From: AV69 sp963742315
GTDB taxonomy: Bacteria; Verrucomicrobiota; Verrucomicrobiia; Chthoniobacterales; UBA10450
DNA: 64,000 nt
Direction: 5' to 3'
Assembly (NCBI GenBank): GCA_963742315.1
Contig: CAVULE010000001.1
Span: 124,001 to 188,000 of the forward strand
Positions 8,504 to 17,821 of the stretch are shown here, one piece after another. A program made the translations under genes and the position numbers. Every line of letters begins with the position of its first letter. Position 1 is the first letter of the stretch. The notes beneath the pieces were generated by a model. That model was not told where the DNA came from, did no database searches, and saw only the letters and a list, made by a program, of their open reading frames with translations.

Positions 8504-9631
8504 ATGAAGCACACATCCGTGGGTCAACTGTTGCTTGTCGGTGTCCAGGGTCTCGAGCTCGGCGTGGACGAAGCGAAACTGCTGCGCCAGGTGCAACCGG
8601 GCGGATTTATCCTGTTCGGTCGCAATATCAAGACGCCCGAACAATTGCGAAAGCTTGTCGACGATCTGCGCAATTTAAGCCTCGTCGAGCCGATCATTAC
8701 TATCGATCAGGAAGGTGGCCGAGTGTCGCGGTTGCGCTTGATTGGAAACGAACCGCCGAGCGCTCAACAACTGCGCGACAAAGGAGACATCGAGTTGATT
8801 CGCCAACATGGCGACATCACCGGAGATTTGCTGCGATTGTTCGGTTTCAATCTCGATCTCTGTCCCGTGCTCGATATTTCCTTTGATGACGACGCGGACA
8901 ATTCCCTGCGTGGTCGCTGTTACGGAAAAACAGTCGAGCAGGTAATCAGGAACGCGGCTGCGTTTAACAACGCACTGCGTGCTGCCGGCGTGGCCAGCTG
9001 CGGGAAACATTTCCCCGGCTACTCCGCTGCGGTGGTCGATGCCCATCATAGTTTGCCGAAAATCGATCGGACCCGCGAACAGTTGGATCGCGAAGAACTC
9101 GCAGTCTTCCGCGCTTTTGCGGGCAACGATTCGGGAGCAGCAAAGAACCACGTTGTCGATAGCATGATGATTTGTCACGGGTGGTATCCCTGCTTCGAAG
9201 AGAAGAAAACACCGGCATCGCTCAGTCATCGTGTCGTCACGAAATTACTGCGCGATGAATTAAGCTTCCATGGCCTTGTCATGACGGACGATCTGGATAT
9301 GGGCGCGATTGTGAATGAATACAGCTTTGATGAAATGTTGCGGCTGACCTTTGCGGCGGGGAACGATCTCGCCATGATCTGCCATCGCATCGACAAAGCG
9401 GCGGAAGCACTTGGAGTTATTGAAAAACTGCCGCGTAAACAAATCAACCGCGCGCTGGCCAGCGTGGCCGCTTTCAAAAGCAAGATGCAGCCGCCAACCA
9501 AGTTTTCGGAGGGCGCATTTCGGAAGCTGGACGACGCGGTTTGGAAATTGCGCGTCGCAGTTCTAGGCGAAGAACGCGCCGCCGAACGCAGCCCAGAGAA
9601 CGCCGCCCGCTCGCCCGTCGAACGGTACTAG
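8504..9631 (+). CDS. Glycoside hydrolase family 3 protein (NagZ-like)
   Basis: 375 residues from the ATG at 8504; the earlier in-frame start at 8396 lacks similarity and overlaps the divergent gene. GH3 TIM-barrel motifs: ITIDQEGGRVSRL (66-77), KHFPG (168-172) followed by the catalytic-loop-like DAHHSLP, and VMTDDLDMGAI with the Asp262-Asp263 pair containing the expected nucleophile. NagZ enzymes cleave N-acetylglucosamine from anhydromuropeptides in wall recycling. No signal peptide is seen, which fits a cytoplasmic NagZ. The C-terminus after residue 300 is less conserved. Confidence 0.88.
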   Translation: MKHTSVGQLLLVGVQGLELGVDEAKLLRQVQPGGFILFGRNIKTPEQLRKLVDDLRNLSLVEPIITIDQEGGRVSRLRLIGNEPPSAQQLRDKGDIELIRQHGDITGDLLRLFGFNLDLCPVLDISFDDDADNSLRGRCYGKTVEQVIRNAAAFNNALRAAGVASCGKHFPGYSAAVVDAHHSLPKIDRTREQLDREELAVFRAFAGNDSGAAKNHVVDSMMICHGWYPCFEEKKTPASLSHRVVTKLLRDELSFHGLVMTDDLDMGAIVNEYSFDEMLRLTFAAGNDLAMICHRIDKAAEALGVIEKLPRKQINRALASVAAFKSKMQPPTKFSEGAFRKLDDAVWKLRVAVLGEERAAERSPENAARSPVERY

Positions 9632-9743
9632 AATATGCATTCTGCTTTCTCCTGTAGCGGCGTCTCTGAGCGCGGAGTTACATCATTGGGTAAATTCCGT
9701 AAGGGAGCGCTGAAAGCCGGTAATTTCCCGAGAGGCCAATTCA

Positions 9744-9816
9744 CCCTGTAGTGGCACGCGTGTCGCGTGCAATTCCTTTGCAGCTTTGGTGCAGCCGACA
9801 CGCTGCCTCTACAGGG
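9744..9816. repeat. Palindromic intergenic repeat, family 2 (copy 2)
   Basis: Ends CCCTGTAG and CTACAGGG are exact inverted repeats; inside are GTGGCACGCGTGTCGCGTGC and GCAGCCGACACG, as in the copy at 7266. It lies between two convergent genes. Confidence 0.7.
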
Positions 9817-9855
9817 CGAACATCCGGGAGTCCTTTCGGCGGTCACAGACCATCG

Positions 9856-11016
9856 TCACATGCCCAGGGCGGCGCGAAGGTGCGGGACCAATCGTTTGCT
9901 AAATTCAACGGAATCACCGGCGGACAAGTGCGACCACTCGGGGCAGTTGAAGCCCGCTAGCTCGGGAAAATCTTCGAAATAAATTCCGGGCGCAGCCGTG
10001 TCTTTCATTACTCGATCCCAAATCTGACTGCGCGGTGTCGTGCGATCCTCGAGAACTTTGAGCTCGCCTGACGAGGGCAGCCTAACGAAGACGATTTTTC
10101 CGCCGCGGGCTCGAAGTTTTTGCGCAGCCGAGGCGACATCCTGGAAACGTTGTTCGATAGCTTTCATGATCTGCGCCATGAACACTTCTTTCGGAATGTA
10201 GCTCGGCGGAGGAGGGGGTGTGAAAAGCGGGATCCAGCCTTGCTGAATTCTTCGTTGCAATTCACTGCCGGGTCGCGCGCACTCCTCGATCATGCGAGCG
10301 CGACGTTCCCGGTCGATTGTCTGAAAATACGGCGGCGGCGGTGGCGGAATAAGCGCATTGGGCCGATTTGGAATAGGCAGGTGCTTCAGAAGATCCTCCA
10401 GCGTGAGATCAGATTCTTTGAGAAATGCGACATGTTCTTCCAACGGCATCGCCAAATATTGGCTGACGCGTTGCGCGGGTGTTTGCGTGCGAGATCGGCG
10501 AACGTTTTTTTCCACGCGCTCCATCGGAGGAGACCCGGGTGGGGCCATGAATATGCGCGGGGTGAAACTGCAAATAATTACGCCGTGAAAAGTTTGGTCA
10601 TTCGCGAGATCGGCCAGCACCGGATAGGGGCAGCTACCTGGACCCGCGAGTTGCACTGGGCGTTTGCCTAAACCTTTTTGTAGTTCATCGAGATCGAGAT
10701 CGAACCAGCCGCGCGAATCGCCGATGATGACAACGGACTCGGGTCGCACACGCTGGCGTGCCAGCGCCCAGAGATCCTCGCTGTTGTTAAGCGTGGGACC
10801 ATAACCAATCGAGCGACAATAAAACTCCCACGCTAACGCGGCGGCGATAACAACCAACACAACAACAACAGTGATGCCGCGCCACGGAATTTGCGGGATC
10901 GGGCGCTCGAACTCGAGCGGTGGACCGCCATGTACGCTCTCGGCTTCCGTCGGTGTACGGAAGAACAAACGCGGCAGCCGAAGTATGCGTTTAAAATTGG
11001 AAGTAGATGAAGGCAT
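9856..11016 (-). CDS. AlgJ/AlgX-like SGNH-type membrane protein, partner of the MBOAT gene
   Basis: 386 residues from the ATG at 11016 (AAGGAA seven bases upstream; a start at 11046 is also possible). One transmembrane helix near residues 45-60 (GITVVVVLVVIAAALAWEF), then an extracytoplasmic domain with VVIIGDSRGWFDLD (GDS block) and a C-terminal SHLSAGDSVEF that may supply the catalytic His/Asp. Two proline runs (about 230 and 270) are odd. The start overlaps the end of the MBOAT gene by 26 bp. Such pairs usually O-acetylate a surface polysaccharide; the substrate is unknown. Confidence 0.75.
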   Translation of the reverse strand: MPSSTSNFKRILRLPRLFFRTPTEAESVHGGPPLEFERPIPQIPWRGITVVVVLVVIAAALAWEFYCRSIGYGPTLNNSEDLWALARQRVRPESVVIIGDSRGWFDLDLDELQKGLGKRPVQLAGPGSCPYPVLADLANDQTFHGVIICSFTPRIFMAPPGSPPMERVEKNVRRSRTQTPAQRVSQYLAMPLEEHVAFLKESDLTLEDLLKHLPIPNRPNALIPPPPPPYFQTIDRERRARMIEECARPGSELQRRIQQGWIPLFTPPPPPSYIPKEVFMAQIMKAIEQRFQDVASAAQKLRARGGKIVFVRLPSSGELKVLEDRTTPRSQIWDRVMKDTAAPGIYFEDFPELAGFNCPEWSHLSAGDSVEFSKRLVPHLRAALGM

Positions 11017-12413
11017 TGCTGGTTCCTTGAGTGAGAATGATGGCACACGCCATCAGGGCCCAGGCAGTGGTCACGACCCAGCGTGGCAAATGCGTCACCG
11101 CAGTTTCCACGTTAGTCTCGCGCAGCGACCAATGCGCAAGCATCATGAAGAATGTTACGATGCCGATCTGTAGCATTTCGCGAGTGGCGAGAATCGCGTC
11201 GCCGTGCGGGTGGCCGCCAAACATGCCGCGCAGCATTCGCGTGGCGATGGTGAAATCTGAGGCTCGGAAAAAGACCCATGCCAGACAGACTGCGCCGTAG
11301 GTAACAAGACCGAGTAGAAGTTTCACCGCAAAATTCTCAGTCCACGCTCGTTCACCGACGAGGGCGCGCAACGCATGCTCGATCACCAGGTATAAGCCAT
11401 GAAGTAATCCCCAAACGACAAAGGTCCAGGCGGCGCCATGCCAGAGACCGCCCAGAAACATTACGATGACGAGATTGATCGCGGCCCGCGTCCATCCCAC
11501 CCGGTTGCCGCCAAGGGGGATGTAAAGGTAATCGCGCAAAAATGTGGAAAGCGAAATGTGCCAGCGGCGCCAAAAATCGGAAAATCCAATGGCCGCGTAT
11601 GGGAAACGGAAATTATCTTTCAGATGGAAACCGAGGCATAACGCGGCGCCAATCGCACAGGTGGAATAGCCGGCGAAGTCAAAAAATATCTGACCAGCGA
11701 AAGCGATGACACCTAACCATGAATCGAGCGCGATGAGCGGACCAGCATAGCCAAAAATACGATCGGCCGAACTGGCCAGCATTGTATCGGCGAGCACAAT
11801 CTTTTCGAACAAGACCGAGCGTCATAAGCAACAATCCCCACAGGAATTGGCCGATCCGCAAACCCGGCGCTCTGACCAGTTGCGGAAGAAAATCACCGGC
11901 GCGCACGATTGGTCCGGCGACCAGCTGCGGGAAAAAGGAAACCGCCAGAACGAAATCGCGCAGTGATCTGGTCGGTTGCAGGACGCCGCGATAAATATCG
12001 AGGGTGTAGGAAAGAGAATGGAACGTGTAGAAGGAAATGCCGACCGGCAGAAGGATGTCGAGATGCGGTGGATGGTAGATGATGCCGATGCGCGCGAGGA
12101 GCCATTGGAAATTTTCCAGCAGGAAGTTTCCGTATTTGAAAAACCCGAGCATGCTCAGGTTCATGCAAACGCTGCCGACCAACCAACCTCGTCGCGAACG
12201 CTGGTTCTTGGCTTTGGCAATTTGCCGGCCCAGCCAAAAATCCATCGCGGTAGTGGAAAAAAGAAGCGCGGCAAACGGTGGATTCCAGGCGCCATAAAAA
12301 ATGTAGCTCGCCGTCACCAGTACATTCTTCCGCGCATTCCAGGAGCGGATGCTCCAGTAGAGCGTCACTACGACCACAAAGAAGACAACGAAGGTGAGGG
12401 AATTGAAGAGCAT
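10991..12413 (-). CDS. MBOAT family O-acyltransferase (AlgI-like), frameshifted
   Basis: Two overlapping frames together make one membrane acyltransferase of about 470 residues. The N-terminal part (from 12413, MLFNSLTFVVFF) ends in ...LLLMTLGL and the other frame continues FEKIVLADTMLA. One extra base near 11808 breaks the frame. The second part contains FSDFWRRWHISLSTFLRDY and the catalytic-His motif GLWHGAAWTF. Many transmembrane helices are evident. It transfers acyl groups across the membrane for polysaccharide O-acetylation with the downstream SGNH protein. The good conservation on both sides argues for a recent mutation or a sequencing error. Confidence 0.85.
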
Positions 12414-12514
12414 GGACGACCCGCGATTGCTTAGCTAAGAAGGCAGGATGATTACGAGTATTTTGTTGGCAGATTTGTAGGAGCGGATGGAAAGCAAGAG
12501 GTGTATTGGTAGGA

Positions 12515-12922
12515 ATGTCAGATCCCCGAAACGTTGCTCATGCCAAGAAGGTTACGCAGGAGAAACATCATCATCAGGCACAGGGCAAGCCTGGGAAAGA
12601 AAAAAAATCACGCGGTACGGTCCAGAATCAGCGGGTTGAAACCGCGCCAGCGCCAACAAATGCGGAGGCGACCAAAGCCGAACAAAAGCCCGGTGATCTA
12701 GAAAAGTCACTGGCGGTTCTCTCCAAGCTCAAGGATTTGGAATTTCATTCCCGCGCCAATATCGAGACCCTGGCCGAGCTTAGTTTGACGATTGAAGAAG
12801 AGCTGAAGCAGCGAGAATTTGCCGAAGCAATTGGCGCACTCTACTCCGCGCAAGAAGCTTTCCATTCAAAAATCGCGGCCTTCATCGAGACGTATCAAAC
12901 GAAATGCGAGAGCCTCAAGTAG
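12515..12922 (+). CDS. Hypothetical charged, helical cytoplasmic protein
   Basis: 135 residues (ATG 12515; TTG at 12506 is the alternative). Residues 1-65 are low-complexity, rich in Lys, Gln, Glu, Ala and His, with no hydrophobic segment. Residues 66-135 are predicted helix (LAVLSKLKDLEFHSRANIE, EAIGALYSAQEAF), possibly a small helical bundle. I recognise no family. It is isolated between the MBOAT gene and a repeat. Confidence 0.55.
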   Translation: MSDPRNVAHAKKVTQEKHHHQAQGKPGKEKKSRGTVQNQRVETAPAPTNAEATKAEQKPGDLEKSLAVLSKLKDLEFHSRANIETLAELSLTIEEELKQREFAEAIGALYSAQEAFHSKIAAFIETYQTKCESLK

Positions 12923-12963
12923 CCCGGCTAGATGTCAGATTACGGTGAAACCGTAGAGAGCGT

Positions 12964-13028
12964 TGTAGGACAGGCATTCCTGCCTGTCGAACCATTCAAT
13001 CCTGGCAGGCGGGAGCGCCTGCCCTACA
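12964..13028. repeat. Palindromic intergenic repeat with GTAGG ... CCTAC ends
   Basis: GTAGGACAGGCATTCCTGCC at the left pairs with GGCGGGAGCGCCTGCCCTAC at the right around a short spacer. It is a single copy here but similar in size and plan to families 1 and 2. It sits between the convergent ends of the hypothetical gene and the PEP-mutase-like gene. Confidence 0.6.
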
Positions 13029-13066
13029 ATTCCCGGCGGTGCGCTCCGATCGCAAAGTTTCGTAGC

Positions 13067-13900
13067 TTACGATTTTCCTCGAAACAGATCATTGAGCTCC
13101 GCGAAGGCCGCGTTCTGGGCGAGTAAATTAAGCTTGCCCTCTTTCTGAATCCTCCTGGCGGCGCGAATAAAAGCGCCCCATGCCGCAAGGGCCAGACCGG
13201 AGCCGACGGATATGCGCCGGACGCCGAGTTCAGCGAGCTGGGAGACCGTGAGCTCGCAATTGAAACCGGAAACGAGGACATTGACCGGTTTTGGCGCCAC
13301 CGCTTTCACGATTTGCTCAATCTCGTTAGGTTCCCGGACGCCGGGAGCGTAGAGGCAGTCAGCGCCGGCCTCAGCGTAAGAGGTAAGCCTTTCGAGGACG
13401 ACGCCAAGAGGATCAGTACTTCCGACCAACCACGCTTCACATCGCCCGGTCAGCACCACTGGAATTCCGGAATCATCAATGGTGCGACGTGCGGCACGGA
13501 TGCGCTCGACAGCGAGTTTTTCTTCGTAGAGCGGCGCCGTGCTGTTCCCGGTGTTGTCCTCGATCGACAGGCCAGCCACACCTTGGGCGATGCAGAGAGC
13601 TGTATTTGTGGCGACCGCTTCAGGCTCATCGGCGAATCCGTTCAAGAAATCGGCGTTGACCGGCAGCGTTGTGGCGGCGGTAATTTCACCGATGTGCCTG
13701 AGCATTTCGTCGAGGGACACGCCACCGTCGGGGTTACCGCGGGAAAAAGCGAAACCGGCGGAGGTGGTGGCGAGGGCCTTGAAGCCGAGATGTTCCAGAT
13801 AAATCGCGGTCCCGACATCCCATGGGTTGGGCAGGACAAAGCAGCCTGATTCATGCAACGCACGAAACGTCGTGACCGCGGGCAATTGCGCGTCTTTCAT
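13067..13900 (-). CDS. Isocitrate lyase / PEP phosphonomutase family protein
   Basis: 277 residues, a single TIM-barrel domain. Visible family features: FVLPNPWDVGTAIYLE, NADFLNGFAD, GVAGLSIEDN, VVLTGRCEAWL and YAPGV. The isocitrate lyase catalytic Cys loop (KKCGH) is absent, so it is not a true isocitrate lyase. Members include carboxyPEP mutases, oxaloacetate decarboxylases and many uncharacterised C-C or C-P lyases. No partner genes point to a substrate. It is monocistronic by context. Confidence 0.85.
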   Translation of the reverse strand: MKDAQLPAVTTFRALHESGCFVLPNPWDVGTAIYLEHLGFKALATTSAGFAFSRGNPDGGVSLDEMLRHIGEITAATTLPVNADFLNGFADEPEAVATNTALCIAQGVAGLSIEDNTGNSTAPLYEEKLAVERIRAARRTIDDSGIPVVLTGRCEAWLVGSTDPLGVVLERLTSYAEAGADCLYAPGVREPNEIEQIVKAVAPKPVNVLVSGFNCELTVSQLAELGVRRISVGSGLALAAWGAFIRAARRIQKEGKLNLLAQNAAFAELNDLFRGKS

Positions 13901-14328
13901 TTTCCAAAAGTATATGTGTTAAGCGAAGGCTCTCAAACCCACGAGAATGGCTGTCCCAGATACGTGGTGGCAGCCCAAAGCGGCCTCGTCGCTTCGCTTT
14001 GCCGCCGCACTCCACACGATGGGCCGCTTTTGGACTGCGGCGGCAAGCGCAGCGCGACACCGCTTTGATGCTGGCGTGTGGGTTTTCGAGAAATCATAGC
14101 ATATTTCTCACTGCTTCTACTTGCACGAACGGTTAGCGAAGTCTTCGACCTCAGGCCGCCGAGTTAACACGCCAAAAGACGGTAAAATTCCGAGAATATT
14201 ATCGCCTGAGGAGAAGACCCTTTGGTGTATTTGGCGCGATTCGAAACCAGGAGCCGACGCGGCCTCAGCCTGCTCTGAGGCAGGGCCAAGAAAACAGGTC
14301 ACCGCAACGCAGGTGGCTAGGGCTTGAT
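13901..14328. other. Intergenic stretch without a confident gene; holds repeat family 3
   Basis: Positions 13960-14070 carry repeat family 3: blocks like GCCGCACTCC, GGACTGCGGCGGCAAGCGC and GACACCGCTTT, shared with 17525-17712. A minus-strand ORF at 14117-14353 (78 codons) has a weak signal-like start but overlaps the upstream gene and I do not call it. Nothing else is seen. Confidence 0.5.
13960..14070. repeat. Intergenic repeat, family 3 (copy 1)
   Basis: Contains GCTTCGCTTTGCCGCCGCAC and GGACTGCGGCGGCAAGCGCA ... GACACCGCTTT. These blocks recur at 17525-17712 in the same or reverse order. The element is a nested palindrome of unknown function. Confidence 0.6.
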
Positions 14329-14604
14329 CTATTTCTTGAAACTGCCGAGACACTCATCGAATGCGCCTTCGGTAACATGAAGGCGTTTCACCGTAAGATG
14401 GTCAACACTTAGAGACTTGAATTCGCCGCGGCCCACTGAGAGCGAGCGAATCGCGACTCGTCTAACAACTAATGCGCCGATCGCCAACGCACCGATTGCC
14501 GCGGCCCCAAGAGCGAAGGCGCCGACTGCAACCGCTCCGGTTGCGGCACTTCTAAGTGCCATGCTACCCACGGCGAGAGGTTGCGAATTACGCACGCTGT
14601 TCAT
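14329..14604 (-). CDS. Small Ala/Gly-repeat protein of unknown function
   Basis: 91 residues. The N-terminal two-thirds is a run of five-residue-like repeats built on A-x-GALA / GAFALG / GALAIGAL, which would give a beta-helix or turn-rich solenoid, followed by SLSVGRGEFKSLSVDHLTV and a helical tail. I recognise it as resembling a family of uncharacterised conserved short proteins; the function is unknown. Its ATG overlaps the stop of the upstream hydrolase remnant (ATGA). Confidence 0.65.
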   Translation of the reverse strand: MNSVRNSQPLAVGSMALRSAATGAVAVGAFALGAAAIGALAIGALVVRRVAIRSLSVGRGEFKSLSVDHLTVKRLHVTEGAFDECLGSFKK

Positions 14605-14897
14605 TTGACGTTGGTTCTACTTAGAAGTGAAGCGGCTTCTTCGATAACAGCTGGGACCTCTTCGCGGCTCGGCTCGTCGGGCGGCAATCTTCCCAGGAAA
14701 TCCCACATCGCGAGGGCGATTTCCTCAAGGTGCGTTTCGAGCGCGAAATGTCCAGTATCCAGGAATTGGACCGTCGCGTTAGGATTGTCGCGTCGGAACG
14801 CTTCGGCGCCTGCGGGAATAAAGTAAAGTTCGTGCAAACAAAACGCACCGGTAGCCAGACCCGCAATTGCGAGGGATCTTCGCTGAGAAAAACTCAT
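14601..14897 (-). pseudogene. Alpha/beta hydrolase C-terminal remnant
   Basis: 98 codons. After an unrelated basic N-terminus (MSFSQRRSL) the sequence IPAGAEAFRRDNPNATVQF ... LDTGHFALETH is the C-terminal end of a haloalkane-dehalogenase-like alpha/beta hydrolase, including the catalytic His (GHFALE). The nucleophile elbow and the first 180-200 residues are missing. It lies 2 bp past the stop of an intact hydrolase, so the break may be the scar of an insertion. Translation as a short fused protein cannot be excluded. Confidence 0.65.
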
Positions 14898-14899
14898 CG

Positions 14900-15736
14900 T
14901 CAGCTCTTGATGAACGCGAGCAAGTCGGCGTTGACGACGTCGGCTTGCGTAGTGGGCATGCCGTGCGGGTAGTCCTTGAATGTCTTCAGCGTCGCGTTTT
15001 TGAGGAGCTTGGCCGAGAGTGGCCCGGCGGCCTGATAGGGCACGATCTGGTCGTCCTCGCTATGCATCACAAGAACGGGCACCGAGATCTTCTTCAGATC
15101 CTCCGTGAAGTCGGTCTGCGAGAACGCGACGATGCCGTCATAATGCGCCTTGGCACCACCCATCATGCCCTGGCGCCACCAATTCCAAACGGTAGGCTCG
15201 ATCGTTTTCACGCCGGGACGGTTGAAGCCGTAGAATGGGCCGGCCGGCAGGTCGTAATAGAATTTTGCCCGGTTGGCAAAGAGTTGGGCCTGGAGATCGT
15301 CGAACGTCGATTTGGGGAGGCCTAGCGGATTGGCCGGGGTCTTCACCATCAGCGGCGGCACGGCGCTTATGATCGCCGCCTTCGCCACATTCTTATCGCC
15401 ATGACGGGCGAGATAACGCACCACCTCGCCGCCGCCGGTTGAATGGCCGACGTGAATCGGATCCTTCAGGTCGAGATGGTCAGTGACAGCCTTCAGATCG
15501 TCGGCGTAATGATCCATGTCATGGCCGTCGCTCGTCTGGGTGGACCGACCGTGGCCGCGTCGGTCATGGGCTATGACCCGATAACCTTTGGAGAGGAAGA
15601 ACAGCATCTGCGCATCCCAGTCGTCCGCCGACAGTGGCCAGCCGTGGCTGAACACGATGGGCTGACCTTTGCCCCAATCCTTATAGTAGATGTGGATGTC
15701 AGCTCCGTTTTCTTTTCCGACAGTTACGTATGGCAT
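14900..15736 (-). CDS. Alpha/beta hydrolase of the non-heme haloperoxidase type
   Basis: 278 residues, complete. Catalytic triad: Ser99 in GHSTGG, Asp229 in HSEDDQIVP, His258 in YPHGMP. Oxyanion motif SHGWPLSADDW is near 30-40. Cofactor-free haloperoxidases act as perhydrolases or esterases; the physiological substrate is unknown. No signal peptide is seen. It follows the Dps gene by 27 bp on the same strand, so the two may share a stress-responsive transcript. Confidence 0.9.
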   Translation of the reverse strand: MPYVTVGKENGADIHIYYKDWGKGQPIVFSHGWPLSADDWDAQMLFFLSKGYRVIAHDRRGHGRSTQTSDGHDMDHYADDLKAVTDHLDLKDPIHVGHSTGGGEVVRYLARHGDKNVAKAAIISAVPPLMVKTPANPLGLPKSTFDDLQAQLFANRAKFYYDLPAGPFYGFNRPGVKTIEPTVWNWWRQGMMGGAKAHYDGIVAFSQTDFTEDLKKISVPVLVMHSEDDQIVPYQAAGPLSAKLLKNATLKTFKDYPHGMPTTQADVVNADLLAFIKS

Positions 15737-15763
15737 CGCAATTTTTCGTCTTTGTTAGTGGGT

Positions 15764-16303
15764 TTAATGCTGCCGGCCGCGTTTGATCTCCGTTAAAAAC
15801 CAAGTGCGACGCTCGGTTTCATCGATCCAAACCTCGATCAGACTGGCTGTGGCAACGTCACGATCCTCGTCGCACACGTTGTGCGCCTCGCGTAGTCGTG
15901 CGGCCAGCGTCTGGTTATCCTCTGCCAACTCGGCAATCATATCCGCTGGATCGACGTAGTCCGCGTCGTTATCGAGTACGCGTTGAATACGTGAGATCTG
16001 GCCGATCGATTTGATGGTGAGCCCGCCAAGCTTTCGAATTCGCTCCGCAATCGGATCGGTCATCGCGTAAAGCTGGTCGCCATGTTCGTCGAGGAGCAGG
16101 TGATAATCGCGGAAATGCGGACCGCTCATGTGCCAGTGGAAATTTTTCGTTTTCAGGTAGAGCGCAAACACGTCCGCGAGAATAGCGTTCATCGCTCCGG
16201 CAATGTCCTTGACCGCGGAATGTGTCAGATCGGTCGGAACCGATAGTGGAATGTCGCGTTTCTGGCGAAGCTCTGCAGTTTTTGTCGAATTATTTCTTCT
16301 CAT
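15764..16303 (-). CDS. dps: Dps-family ferritin-like DNA-protection protein
   Basis: 179 residues. The ferroxidase helix signature KNFHWHMSGPHFRDYHLLLD and the downstream DEHGDQLYAMTDPIAER match the Dps family, giving His and Asp/Glu ligands at the dimer interface. A basic, Asn/Lys-rich N-terminal tail (residues 1-18) is of the kind that binds DNA. Dps dodecamers oxidise and store iron with hydrogen peroxide. The gene is followed by the haloperoxidase-type hydrolase. Confidence 0.93.
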   Translation of the reverse strand: MRRNNSTKTAELRQKRDIPLSVPTDLTHSAVKDIAGAMNAILADVFALYLKTKNFHWHMSGPHFRDYHLLLDEHGDQLYAMTDPIAERIRKLGGLTIKSIGQISRIQRVLDNDADYVDPADMIAELAEDNQTLAARLREAHNVCDEDRDVATASLIEVWIDETERRTWFLTEIKRGRQH

Positions 16304-16482
16304 ATTATTTTATCCTCCGATTGTTTTTCGTTGATTAGTGAGCCAGTGACCATAGGGCAGAGGAAAGAATAATTTCTACCTCTTAAGAGGGAACCTCTTT
16401 TTACCTTCAAATAAGCCAGCCCAGTTCTTGCTAGCATGAGCCCGAATTGACCCCGCGTCGATCCGGCGGATAGAAAATTCTG

Positions 16483-17469
16483 ATGAGAATCGAATCGCGC
16501 GCGCGTTTTCCTCTGGCCCAACTGCCAACGCCGATTGAAGAATTGAAGTTGCTTTCGCGGGAGCTCGGTGGGCCGGAGTTACTGATCAAGCGCGACGATC
16601 AAACTGGCCTTGCGCTTGGCGGGAACAAGACGCGCAAGCTCGAGTTTCTCGTTGGGCAGGCGCTGGAGCAGGGGGCCGATACGCTGGTCACAGCGGGCGC
16701 GGCGCAATCGAATCATTGTCGCCAGACCGCGGCGGCCGCGGCGAGGGTGGGTTTGCGGTGCGAGCTTTTGCTGAATGGGACGAAACCCGAGTTGCCGAAT
16801 GGCAATTTGTTGCTCGATGAATTACTCGGCGCACGCATCCATTGGGTTCAACGTTCCGAGCGCGAGGCCAAACTGAGCCAGATTCCAGATGAACTTCGTA
16901 AACAGGGCGGTAAGCCATACGTGATCCCGGTTGGCGGCTCTAATGGCGTCGGTGCAACCGGCTACGTGCTGGCAATGATGGAGCTGGCAGAGCAGTTGGA
17001 TGGGATGAATCGGCGCGTTGACCACGTCGTCTTCGCTTCAAGCTCCGGCGGAACGCAAGCGGGCATTGTTGTCGGCGCCAGGGTTATCGGTTTCAAGGGC
17101 AAGCTGCATGGTGTGAGCATCGACAAAGACGATAGTGACGGCGCATCTTACGAACACGAGCTGGCGGATATCGCGAACGAGACCGCCAGATATATCGGCT
17201 TCGACGCGCAGTTCGCAGCCGGCGATTTCACCGTCGCGTACGATTACCTTGGCGGCGGCTACGGCATAGTGAGCGACTTGGAGCGCGAGGCAATTCGGCT
17301 GCTCGCCTCGCGGGAAGGAATTGTGCTCGATCCGGTTTACACGGGACGCGCCATGGGAGCGCTACTTGATTTAATTCGCAAGAAAGCTTTCCGCTCGGAT
17401 GAAACAATTCTGTTCTGGCACACCGGCGGCGCCCCGGCGCTCTTTGCCTACGCGAAGGATTTAATTTGA
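16483..17469 (+). CDS. D-cysteine desulfhydrase / ACC deaminase family PLP enzyme
   Basis: 328 residues, fold type II PLP enzyme. The PLP lysine is Lys49 in GGNKTRKLEF; AAQSNHCRQTA and ASSSGGTQAG (phosphate-binding) follow. Family members convert D-cysteine to pyruvate, hydrogen sulfide and ammonia, or open 1-aminocyclopropane-1-carboxylate; sequence alone does not separate the two. No sulfur genes adjoin it. It is transcribed away from dps. Confidence 0.9.
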   Translation: MRIESRARFPLAQLPTPIEELKLLSRELGGPELLIKRDDQTGLALGGNKTRKLEFLVGQALEQGADTLVTAGAAQSNHCRQTAAAAARVGLRCELLLNGTKPELPNGNLLLDELLGARIHWVQRSEREAKLSQIPDELRKQGGKPYVIPVGGSNGVGATGYVLAMMELAEQLDGMNRRVDHVVFASSSGGTQAGIVVGARVIGFKGKLHGVSIDKDDSDGASYEHELADIANETARYIGFDAQFAAGDFTVAYDYLGGGYGIVSDLEREAIRLLASREGIVLDPVYTGRAMGALLDLIRKKAFRSDETILFWHTGGAPALFAYAKDLI

Positions 17470-17821
17470 GGAATCCAGTAATAAAGGCGGCGCGTGGTGA
17501 CACGAGAAAGACGACTATCGGTCGCCACAGCCGATAGGGGCCGCATTTTGGAGTGCGGTGGGAAGCGCAGCGCCACACCGCTTTTTCTTTGCTCAGCTTC
17601 GCGGGCACTCGCCATCACCAGGCGCTCAATGCACCGAAGATCGCACTGGAATGGAAAAGCGCCGTCGTCGCTTCGCTTTGCCGGCGCAGTCCAAAATGCG
17701 GCTCGGTACCCACGATGATGCAATCGCCAGCGTTATCGACTTGTTCTGAAATTGTCGCTAAAACGGGAGCGTGGACGATAAAGCCGGAATTACCCGGCTA
17801 CGATCAGGACATGATCGTCCT
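17470..17821. repeat. Intergenic region with repeat family 3 (copy 2)
   Basis: Between 17525 and 17712 blocks of GGCCGCATTTTGGAGTGCGG, GGGAAGCGCAGCGCCACACC and GCTTCGCTTTGCCGGCGCAG recur from the element at 13960. The two ends (GCCGCATTTTGG, CCAAAATGCGGC) are inverted repeats. No gene is seen in this 352-bp stretch. Confidence 0.6.

Noticed and set aside
13851..14060. Minus-strand reading near 13925-13975 contains GTGGGTTTGAGAGCC, like a tRNA T-arm
   Set aside because: No acceptor stem, D-arm or anticodon arm can be paired around it; the surrounding sequence belongs to repeat family 3.
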